Origin: JAHDHW01 sp964551455
GTDB taxonomy: Bacteria; Bacteroidota; Bacteroidia; Chitinophagales; Saprospiraceae
Direction: 5' to 3'
DNA: 19,180 bases
Assembly (NCBI GenBank): GCA_964551455.1
Contig: CAZKDA010000078.1
Coordinates: 1 to 19,180, forward strand
Part shown: in pieces, positions 7,357 to 14,193 of the stretch
Numbering within the stretch: the first letter of the stretch is position 1
Layout: the number at the start of each line of letters is the position of its first letter
Notes under the pieces: model-generated
Seen by the model: the letters and a program-made list of their open reading frames with translations, nothing else
Database searches by the model: none
What the model was told of the DNA's origin: nothing
Program-made: the position numbers and the translations under genes

Positions 7357-8171
7357 TGTGAAATTATGATTAACGGGATGGAGCCTTTGTAAACCAGGTC
7401 ATTGATGAAATAATCCCTGAAGAGGGAATCCATCAGCGTTCTGGAACTTTGTTGTGCTACCAAAAAAATATCGCTTTTGTTCCGAAAATAACCCTGTATC
7501 TCCTGAAAAGGCTTGGCACCTTTGAACATCTCGCTATTGGTGTTGAATGCTTTAAATTTATTTTCCAGTTCTTTGAGGTATTTCCCGGTTTCCAGTTCAT
7601 CGTCCGTTTCCGTAACTATCGAAATAAAAGTGGTTTTCACAACAGAACCGGACAGGTTTTTCATAACCTGTTTCAACATTTCGGCATTGACGGGATATTT
7701 AGGGCTTACGACCACCACCAGTTCTTTGGGAAGTGTAATATGCTCAGCCATTGGAATGGCAACGGTCGGCAGACGGGTTTCTTCAATGACCATGAGCGTT
7801 GTACTCCCCATGAAAACTTTCTTTAACATTCCTGTTTCTTTCAAACCCGCTACCACCCAATCGAAATAGTCCTTGTCTTTGAGTTCTTTAAAAAGGGTTA
7901 GCAAATGTTTGTCGCTGACTAAAAATTGCGGAGCAGGGCTGAAATATTCCCCGGCTTGCTCCTTCAGCTTTCGTAAAGCGACTTCCTTTTCATAATCAAT
8001 GATGTCCTTTCTGCTTTTCTCATCCGCAAGCGCAGGCACCATTCCGGGTACCCGGTGAACAAACACGACACGGGCGCCGATCAGCCTGCTGAATTCGGCG
8101 GTGAACTGTATGACTTTGTTCGAATATTCCGAAAAGTCGATGAGCGAAATGATCCTGTTCTGCTTTTTCAT
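7353..8171 (-). CDS. Tandem UspA universal stress protein
   Basis: A 272-residue cytoplasmic protein made of two UspA-like halves. The first half (1-141) opens with RIISLIDFSEYSNKVI (6-21), the usual first strand with catalytic-type Asp and Ser. It carries a glycine-rich loop with G109, G114 and GST (122-124) before RLPTVAIP (133-140), resembling the ATP-binding G-2X-G-9X-G(S/T) loop but with altered spacing. The second half (about 149-272) has strand ELVVVVSPKYPVNAEM and ends SIPLIIISQ; its glycine loop is lost, so it probably does not bind ATP. It overlaps the antiporter start by 4 bases and is therefore the first gene of a two-gene operon. A UspA partner for a Kef/CPA2 transporter suggests stress or nucleotide-dependent regulation of ion flux; that role is inference. 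Confidence 0.85.
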   Translation of the reverse strand: MKKQNRIISLIDFSEYSNKVIQFTAEFSRLIGARVVFVHRVPGMVPALADEKSRKDIIDYEKEVALRKLKEQAGEYFSPAPQFLVSDKHLLTLFKELKDKDYFDWVVAGLKETGMLKKVFMGSTTLMVIEETRLPTVAIPMAEHITLPKELVVVVSPKYPVNAEMLKQVMKNLSGSVVKTTFISIVTETDDELETGKYLKELENKFKAFNTNSEMFKGAKPFQEIQGYFRNKSDIFLVAQQSSRTLMDSLFRDYFINDLVYKGSIPLIIISQ

Positions 8172-8251
8172 GGCTATGTTTTGTATGATACAGCTTTAAA
8201 ACGGGAAATTAGGAAAGAATTTTTATCTGTGCAATGAGTGGGGGCATGGTT

Positions 8252-8284
8252 GGGGATTATCGCGCCAATAGCGCGATAATCCCC
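8252..8284. repeat. Perfect 14-bp hairpin (GGGGATTATCGCGC)
   Basis: Arms 8252-8265 and 8271-8284 are exact reverse complements around loop CAATA. It is the first of three hairpins stacked between the UspA gene and the lipoprotein gene. No T-run on either side, so not an obvious terminator. Confidence 0.8.
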
Positions 8285-8291
8285 AGCGAAG

Positions 8292-8331
8292 CAAAAAGAA
8301 ATAGCCAGGATCAAAACTCAACCCTGGCTAT
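8292..8331 (-). terminator. Intrinsic terminator of the lipoprotein gene
   Basis: Arms ATAGCCAGG (8301-8309) and CCTGGCTAT (8323-8331) pair perfectly over 9 bp with a 13-base loop. On the minus strand the stem is followed by a T-rich tract ending TTTTT (8300-8292). It lies about 60 bases past the lipoprotein stop at 8389. Confidence 0.7.
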
Positions 8332-8336
8332 TTTAG

Positions 8337-8377
8337 CCGCACACCTTTGAGGTTTTGGAAACCTCGAAGGTGTGCGG
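8337..8377. repeat. 19-bp hairpin with one wobble
   Basis: Left arm 8337-8355 and right arm 8359-8377 pair over 19 bp with a single T-G wobble around a 3-base loop. It starts 12 bases after the lipoprotein stop. There is no T-run on the minus strand directly after it. It probably belongs to a dispersed palindrome family and may also protect the 3' end of the mRNA. Confidence 0.75.
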
Positions 8378-8388
8378 GACGAAATTTT

Positions 8389-9642
8389 CTAATTTTTTAC
8401 AACCAATCCGGTAGCATGGTCAGGAAGACCGCCATCCGTATCGATTTGCGTCAGTTGTCCATTGAGGCCAACTACGCGGTAAGTGAGGATAGCATTGTTG
8501 CCACCTCCCAAAACGTAAAGGTATTGGAAATCCCTGTCCATAGCGCCATCGAGCGGGCCGGAGTTTGCATTAGTTGTATTGCCGAAGTTGGAAAAGCCCA
8601 ATTGCATACCGGGGTTTACGGAAAGGGAAGAAATGTTGTTGGAGCCGGTGTTCATCACATAAGCGTTGCGGATGAATTTATCCATGACCACCCAGCAAGC
8701 TCCGGCGGTTCCCAGTTGCAGCGGCCCGTCCATCACGAACATCTGACCTGTATTGCTCACGAAATAAGATGTTGCCACACTGCCCTCGCCGGTTCCTCCC
8801 GCCTCGGAAACGAGAATGCTGTTGCCATGCCCAAGACCGAATCCGAACGGCACGGCGCCCACTGAAGGGAAGGTATGTATGTTGTTTCCGGGACGGCCGT
8901 ATTGATCTACTGTATAAGTCGTGATGGTGTTCGTCGCTTTTTCCGTAATGATCAAAGCCCTTCCGTTGCGGGCGAAAGAGATTTGCGCAGGAGCCGTTCC
9001 GCTACCGCTCAACGAGCGGGTAGAATTAGGCAGCGGAACCAGTTGTCCAAAACGATTGTGCACAAATCCGGTGAAGTTGTCGCTGCCCGCATTGAGTACA
9101 TAGATCACCCCGCGATATACCGTCACGCTGACCGGACGTATTCCGCCGGAGTTCACCTTACCCTGAAGCGCCAGATTGCCATTCGGAGCGCAGGAGAAAA
9201 AGCTGATCTCATTGCTGCCGGCATTGACGACGTACAAAAGTCCTTTGCTGGCATTAAAGGCCATAGCGCCCTGGTTGCCAAGCCCGCTACCGGAACCTGT
9301 TCCGCCCGTGCTGTGGCTTTCCGCCTGGAAGATGGTTCCGTTGGGGTTGCTTCTGAACTTGATGACTTGATTACCGCCGGCTTCATTACTCAGGGTGTAA
9401 ATGAGCGGATCGAAATCTCTTTCAGCCGCTTCCTCATACTGTACACCCAGCGCCTGCAAAATGTCTTTTTCATTGGTCAGAAAATCCTCTTCAAGCAAGT
9501 CGAATTCAATGTAATCGATATCATCGGCAACCTGTTGGGTTTCTGCTTTAGGAGTAATGTCAGGCAGGGCCTCCTCCTTGTTACAGGATGTGATGAAAAG
9601 CGCAAAAATTGCTACCGCGAATAAACAGTGTAATTTGTTCAT
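8389..9642 (-). CDS. Lipoprotein with beta-propeller (lactonase-like) fold
   Basis: A 417-residue predicted lipoprotein. The start at 9642 is chosen because MNKLHCLFAVAIFALFITSC is a clean type II signal peptide with lipobox ITSC (17-20). An in-frame ATG 14 codons upstream (9684) falls in the predicted promoter. After a charged linker, the rest is a series of repeats of about 45-50 residues with patterns such as LLYVVNAGSNEISFF, VIYVLNAGSDNFTGF, NAYVMNTGSNNISSL and YLYVLGGGNNAILTY. This is the blade pattern of the 7-bladed 6-phosphogluconolactonase/YVTN propeller superfamily. Catalytic function cannot be inferred; surface binding or a scaffold role is equally likely. It has its own promoter candidate and terminator. 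Confidence 0.8.
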   Translation of the reverse strand: MNKLHCLFAVAIFALFITSCNKEEALPDITPKAETQQVADDIDYIEFDLLEEDFLTNEKDILQALGVQYEEAAERDFDPLIYTLSNEAGGNQVIKFRSNPNGTIFQAESHSTGGTGSGSGLGNQGAMAFNASKGLLYVVNAGSNEISFFSCAPNGNLALQGKVNSGGIRPVSVTVYRGVIYVLNAGSDNFTGFVHNRFGQLVPLPNSTRSLSGSGTAPAQISFARNGRALIITEKATNTITTYTVDQYGRPGNNIHTFPSVGAVPFGFGLGHGNSILVSEAGGTGEGSVATSYFVSNTGQMFVMDGPLQLGTAGACWVVMDKFIRNAYVMNTGSNNISSLSVNPGMQLGFSNFGNTTNANSGPLDGAMDRDFQYLYVLGGGNNAILTYRVVGLNGQLTQIDTDGGLPDHATGLVVKN

Positions 9643-9681
9643 AATAATTGTTGTTTTAGGGTTTAAAAAATTGATTTGATA

Positions 9682-9707
9682 CAAAACTGTGCAATGAATA
9701 TCACCAA
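9682..9707 (-). promoter_or_regulatory. Candidate promoter of the lipoprotein gene
   Basis: Minus strand: CAGTTTTG (9689-9682), one mismatch from TANNTTTG, preceded 15 bases earlier by TTG (9707-9705). The predicted start site lies near 9675, upstream of the ATG at 9642, and rules out the longer frame starting at 9684. Confidence 0.4.
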
Positions 9708-10011
9708 CTATTTACAGAGATGTTAGATTTTCCTCGTAGTTTGTCTTTTGTACTACAAAGAAAGGGCAAAACCTTACAATTCGCGGCTTGCGGTTGATTA
9801 AGTTTTTGTATCTTTTTGTGTTTTTCCTGTTCAGCTTTGATCGCTCTGCGCTCGTCTTTTCTGAAAAATCTCTTTTCGAAATCATCCTGTTAATAGAATT
9901 TTATCTATCTTCAGCACCAGAATTACTTACCATACTAGGAGATTACTTAACAAATATCGTGGGGAAACGATTTTCTCCAACCATAGCTATTTATTGATGA
10001 ATCCATCAGTG

Positions 10012-10050
10012 CAGGAGGGGTGAGAGGGGAGGAGGCGAAGGAGGATTGAG
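10012..10050. other. Purine-rich G-tract with repeated GGAGG
   Basis: About 38 bases that are almost all A or G, with several GGAGG/GGGG runs, in an AT-rich region. The spacing of the G-runs would permit a G-quadruplex on the plus strand. It lies between the lipoprotein promoter and the 3' end of the Vsr gene. Confidence 0.5.
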
Positions 10051-10059
10051 TTTAGTTTT

Positions 10060-10089
10060 AAGCTTATTATTGAATAATGAATAAAGCTT
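10060..10089 (-). terminator. Imperfect hairpin behind the Vsr gene
   Basis: AAGCTT (10060-10065) and AAGCTT (10084-10089) flank TTATT/AATAA pairs, forming an imperfect AT-rich stem just past the Vsr stop (10092). T-content after the stem on the minus strand is modest, so this is a weak terminator call. Confidence 0.35.
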
Positions 10090-10091
10090 TA

Positions 10092-10616
10092 TCACATAGA
10101 ATTGAAATGTTCAATGACTTCTGAAACACACCCTTGTAAATCCTTTATTATTTGTTCTTGCCAGAACCTAAAAACCGTATAACCCAACTTTTCTAAAGCT
10201 TCATTATTTTCTTGATCCCTTAATATATTCCTTTCAATTTTTGGTATCCAAAAGTCCCTGTTTGCTTTTATTTTAGTTTTTTTTACTTCCCAATTGTATC
10301 CATGCCAAAACTCGCCATCAACGAATACTACTGTTTTGTATTTATTAAAAACTATATCAGGTTTTCCTGGTAATTTTTTCCAATTAATACGATATCGAAA
10401 CCCCTTAGCCCAAAATTCTTTTCTAAGTATTATCTCAGGCTTCGTGTTTTTTCCCCGAATGTTGCTCATCCGCTTTGAACGGCTCGGAGTTGTATAAAAT
10501 CCAAATTCCTCCTTAAACTGAGGTAATATAATATCAGTACTACTTTTTTTTTCAAATTTTTTCAAAACATTATATTTGCAAATTTCGATTAAAAAATAAA
10601 TATCGTAAATTGCCAA
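10092..10616 (-). CDS. vsr: Vsr-type very short patch repair endonuclease
   Basis: A Vsr-family endonuclease, up to 174 residues. Vsr nicks 5' of the T in T:G mismatches left by deamination of 5-methylcytosine and typically accompanies a C5-methylase, as here. Seen: SRSKRMSNIRGKNTKPE (45-61), with E61 in the place of E. coli Vsr E25; LPGKPDIVF with catalytic Asp at D87; and FVDGEFWHGYNW with H105 in the place of H69. All four E. coli zinc ligands (C66, H71, C73, C117) are replaced by E, Y, W and a non-Cys residue; this variant appears to be a recurrent subfamily. The start is uncertain. The longest frame begins 10 bases from the methylase ATG and covers that gene's promoter box, so a later start is likely (a TTG at 10565 would give 157 residues). 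Confidence 0.85.
   Translation of the reverse strand: MAIYDIYFLIEICKYNVLKKFEKKSSTDIILPQFKEEFGFYTTPSRSKRMSNIRGKNTKPEIILRKEFWAKGFRYRINWKKLPGKPDIVFNKYKTVVFVDGEFWHGYNWEVKKTKIKANRDFWIPKIERNILRDQENNEALEKLGYTVFRFWQEQIIKDLQGCVSEVIEHFNSM
10571..10578 (+). promoter_or_regulatory. -7 box (TATATTTG) of the methylase operon
   Basis: An exact TANNTTTG match 49 bases upstream of the methylase ATG (10627). The -33 region is only a T-run. It lies within the first codons of the longest Vsr frame on the other strand, so divergent promoters probably share the 10560-10626 interval. Confidence 0.6.
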
Positions 10617-10626
10617 TATTTTTAAT

Positions 10627-11865
10627 ATGAAAACACAAAAAAAGACTTACATAGACCTATTTGCCGGATGTGGCGGCCTATCACTTGGACTCTATAACAG
10701 TGGCCAGTGGAAAGGTTTATTTGCAATCGAGAAAAGTGCAGATGCTTTTCAAACCTTGAAGCACAACCTTATTAAGAACAAAAAACACTTTTGCTGGCCT
10801 ACATGGTTACCACAAACCCAACATGATATAAATGACATCTTAAAAAGATATTCAGCGGAATTAAAAAGCTTAAAGAACCATGTCGACCTAGTAGTAGGAG
10901 GCCCTCCATGTCAAGGATTCTCAACCGCAGGAAGAAGAATAGAAAGTGATGATAGAAACAAACTCATCAATTCATATATCTCCTTTGTACGTTTGGTTCA
11001 GCCAAAGGTCATTTTTTTTGAAAATGTAAAAGGATTCACTCAACAATTTGATAAAAATAAGGTAAGGGGAAGGATTTATTCTGAATATGTTAAAAAGGAA
11101 TTAGATAGGTCATCAAAATCAAAAGATTTCATCGGCTATGATGTTTATGGAGAACTGGTTGATTTCTCTGAATTTGGTATCCCTCAAAAAAGAACAAGAT
11201 TTATTTTAGTTGGAGTACGAAAAGATTATGCTGAAAGAGTGAATCCTAAAGTTTTTTTTGATGCACTTAGATTGAATAAGGAATTGTTTTTTGCTTCTAA
11301 AAACCTAAATATATCCACAACTTTAGAAGAAGCTATTTCTGACCTGCTCAAAAGTAACGGACAAATTGAAACTCTTAATTTTAAAATGTTTAAGTCTGGT
11401 GTTTATAGTAATATTTCTTCTCCTTATCAAAAACATATGAGGTTGGAAATAAATGGCAACAGCAAACCAGATAGTCATCGGTTTGTAAACCATAATAAAG
11501 AAACAGAAAATAAATTTGAATATATCCTTCAAAACGCTGAAAAAAATAAACCACTCAGTGAAGCACTAAAAAAAGAGCTTGGGATAAAAAAGCATACTAT
11601 CATACCTCTTTCAGGCACAACGCCTACTCCAACTATTACCACTTTGCCAGATGATTATATTCACTATTGTGAACCAAGAATTTTTACGGTTAGGGAATAT
11701 GCACGTATTCAATCTTTTCCGGATTGGTATGAATTCAAAGGTAAATATACAACTGGTGGCAAATTAAGAACTAAAGAGGTTCCAAGATATTCTCAAGTAG
11801 GAAATGCAATTCCTCCTCTTTTTGGAGAACAAGTAGGAATAGTGTTAAATCATATGATTGACTAA
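10627..11865 (+). CDS. DNA (cytosine-5-)-methyltransferase
   Basis: A 412-residue C5-cytosine methyltransferase that transfers a methyl group from S-adenosylmethionine to cytosine in a specific DNA site. All key motifs are present: I, DLFAGCGGLSLG (10-21); IV, GGPPCQGFS with catalytic C95; VI, FENV (131-134); VIII, QKRTRF (187-192); a variable target-recognition stretch about 200-340; PTPTITTLPDDY (333-344) followed by motif IX VREYARIQSFPDW (355-367); and X, QVGNAIPP (390-397). It looks complete and active. The recognition site cannot be read. It is the first gene of the overlapping operon; its TAA stop shares an A with the next ATG (TAATG). The divergent Vsr would repair mutations that its product causes. 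No classical restriction endonuclease is present beside it. Confidence 0.95.
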   Translation: MKTQKKTYIDLFAGCGGLSLGLYNSGQWKGLFAIEKSADAFQTLKHNLIKNKKHFCWPTWLPQTQHDINDILKRYSAELKSLKNHVDLVVGGPPCQGFSTAGRRIESDDRNKLINSYISFVRLVQPKVIFFENVKGFTQQFDKNKVRGRIYSEYVKKELDRSSKSKDFIGYDVYGELVDFSEFGIPQKRTRFILVGVRKDYAERVNPKVFFDALRLNKELFFASKNLNISTTLEEAISDLLKSNGQIETLNFKMFKSGVYSNISSPYQKHMRLEINGNSKPDSHRFVNHNKETENKFEYILQNAEKNKPLSEALKKELGIKKHTIIPLSGTTPTPTITTLPDDYIHYCEPRIFTVREYARIQSFPDWYEFKGKYTTGGKLRTKEVPRYSQVGNAIPPLFGEQVGIVLNHMID

Positions 11866-14193
11866 TGCAGAAACCACTTCAGTTTAGAATTAGTGCCGCA
11901 CTAAAGAACATTATTGGAAGTGACCTGATAAGTGACGACTACATTGCAATTTTTGAATTGGTTAAAAACTCCTATGACGCTCATGCTTCCAAAGTAGAAA
12001 TTTTATTCGATCAGATAAATACTCCCAATGCCAAAATTGTTATAAAAGATAACGGAAAAGGCATGGACTACGATGACCTCATCAATAAGTGGTTGTTTGT
12101 TGCTTACTCAGCGAAGAAAGAAGGAACAGAAGAAGAAAGTTACAATTACAGAGACAGAATTAAAGCGAAAAGAGCCTATGCAGGTGCTAAAGGTATTGGT
12201 CGATTCTNNNNNNNNNNTCTCTTGTGATAGGCTTGGTGGCACTCTTTATCTGGAAACAGTTAAAGACGAAAAGAAACCCAAAATTGAAACATTACTTACT
12301 GAATGGGATAAGTTTGAAGGAAATATCAAAGATGAGTTTGTGGATATCAGTGTCCTACACGACACGATAGAAAAGAGCAATTATGGATTAAAACATGGCA
12401 CTGTCTTAGAAATAACAAACCTCAAAAGTGAATGGAATAGGGAAAAATTTCTGAAGTTGAAAAGTGATCTAGCGAAGTTGATCAACCCCAACACTCAGCC
12501 AAAAGATGATCAATTCGAAATTGAATTAATAGTACCCAGTGAATTAGGTGAGGATAAAAAGTACAAGGATTATGGAAACGTTGTAAATGGAAAAATACAA
12601 AATCTCATTTTCGAAACACTTGACCTTAAGACTACTAAAATCGTTTCCAGGGTTTCAGATGAAAACGCTAAGGAAATAGAAACATCACTTTTTGAGGGTG
12701 GAAAGCTTGTTTATAGAATCACTGAAGAAAATTTACTTGCCAATCTTCATAACGTTGATCTTGAAATTTACTACCTGAATCGTTCAGCAAAATACACCTT
12801 CACAAGACGTATGGGGGTTGAACCTGTTAACTACGGGCATGTTTTTATATATAAAAATGGAGTCCGAATTTATCCATATGGTGAACGAGGAGAAGATCCT
12901 TTAAAAATGGACAATAGAAAGGCTCAAGGTCGCACTAGATACCTAGGAACGAGAGAAGTAATAGGTTTTATATCAATCAATGAACCCAATGATGAATTTA
13001 GAGAAACTACAAGTAGAGGGGATGGTTTGCTCAAGACTAAAGAATATTTTCAGTTAATAGATTGGTTTTACCAGAACCTGAAAAGAGTTGAACGCTACAT
13101 CATAGATATTGTAGATTGGGGAAACTTCCTTTCTGAAGAAGACTACATCAATTTCAATGCTTTTTTTACCAAAGGTGAAGGAGAAAAAGCTGTTAGGGAT
13201 GTTAACGAAAATCTAGTAAAACTCATAGAGTCAATTGCTTCCGCTAAAAATATTAAAAGCATTCAACTTGCCTCTGATATTTTAGATATTTTAGAAAAGA
13301 AAAGTGAAAAATCTGTTCAAAAGTCCTTAAAAGATATTTCTGAAGCGATTGAAGATGAAGCTTTTGATAAAAAAGAGATACTAGAACGCATTCGACATAC
13401 AAGTCAAAAGCTTGAACAACTCAAAAAGGCAAAAGATGAAGCTGAAGAAGAAGCTCTTGAAAAGGGAATAAAAAATGAGGAGGTTTCGGAGAACCTCGAG
13501 CAGCAGATAAAGAAAGGTGCTTTTCAAGGAGCATTGATTGGGACAGATAAAGAACGCATAATTTCAATGCAACATCAAGTTTATCATTCATCAAGCAGGA
13601 TACATCGAAATTTAAAACTCTTGATGAAAAAGCTAGATTTGACTTCTCTTGATGAAGTTTCTAAGAAATACATCAAAGTTATTTCCCTCGAAGCTTCGAA
13701 AATTAATTCTATAGCCAACTTCATCACGAAAGCCAATTTCAATCTTAGAGCCTCCGAAATAGATACAGAATTGGTTGATTTCATAGTAGATTATTTGGAT
13801 GAAATTTATATCCTTGAAGATGCTGTAATTGATACCGACCTAAGAATTGATATAGAAAGAAATAATTCTTCATTTGAAACTACAATTCGTCCGTTAGAAA
13901 TCACAACCGTTTTAGATAATTTTATATCCAATGCAGAAAAAGCTGAAGCATCCTTTGTGAAATTTGATTTTGTCACAAAGGGTTCAAAACTTGAATTAAG
14001 AGTAAGTGATGATGGCAAAGGAATCAAGGCAGATAAACTTAATGATATATTTGATTTAGGTTATACCACCACAGGGGGGTCTGGAATTGGATTATATCAG
14101 ATTAAAGACATTATTGAGGCTAAAATGAAAGGCAAAATTGAAGTTGAATCAAAAGTAAACGTTGGTACCACCTTTAAAATCACTTTCTCATGA
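11865..14193 (+). CDS. Dual-GHKL MORC-like ATPase / histidine-kinase-like protein
   Basis: A predicted 771-residue protein once the 10-N gap (12208-12217) is collapsed. N-terminal GHKL ATPase: ELVKNSYDA (31-39, with E31, N35, D38), DNGKGM (62-67) and GAKGIGRF (107-114), continued by SCDRLGG beyond the gap. The following region has KNGVRIYPYGERGED and RYLGTREVIGFISI, the pattern of MORC/MutL-like ATPases. A long charged coiled coil (about 430-545) leads to a DHp-like helix, MQHQVYHSSSRIHRN, with candidate phospho-acceptors H566 and H570. A second GHKL domain of histidine-kinase type follows: DNFISNAEKA (680-689, N685), SDDGKGI (710-716), TTTGGSGIGLY (730-740). No membrane segments. It overlaps the methylase and the response regulator genes. 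MORC-like ATPases in methylase/Vsr neighbourhoods are known; I infer a DNA-sensing kinase for the next gene. Confidence 0.85.
12208..12217. other. Assembly gap (10 Ns) with 3-base flank overlap
   Basis: Ten Ns inside the GHKL gene. The left flank ends in TCT and the right flank begins with TCT. Merging on this overlap removes 13 positions, joins the two frames, and rebuilds the expected G-box reading GRFSCDRLGG. The Ns most likely mark a scaffold join with no missing bases. Confidence 0.85.

Larger units (their letters stand above)
9643..10091. other. Gap at the left edge of the defence island
   Basis: A 449-bp stretch with no gene I can support. It holds the lipoprotein promoter (9682-9707), a purine-rich G-tract (10012-10050) and an imperfect hairpin (10060-10089) behind the Vsr gene. 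A 69-codon plus-strand frame (9788-9997) is hydrophobic but matches no family. A 62-codon open stretch on the minus strand (about 9905-9715) lacks an ATG in frame. Confidence 0.55.

Noticed and set aside
8347..9624. Long plus-strand frames opposite the lipoprotein gene
   Set aside because: They are mirror frames of a well-supported gene with a lipobox and propeller repeats on the minus strand.
9643..9684. ATG at 9684 as start of the lipoprotein
   Set aside because: It would put 14 residues before a perfect lipoprotein signal and falls within the -7 promoter region.
9788..9997. A 69-codon plus-strand gene in the gap left of the island
   Set aside because: Hydrophobic, no family match, no promoter, and the codon pattern looks like AT-rich non-coding sequence.
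11865..12230. A frameshift or two separate genes in the GHKL protein
   Set aside because: The break coincides exactly with the N run, and merging the TCT overlap restores one frame and the expected G-box.
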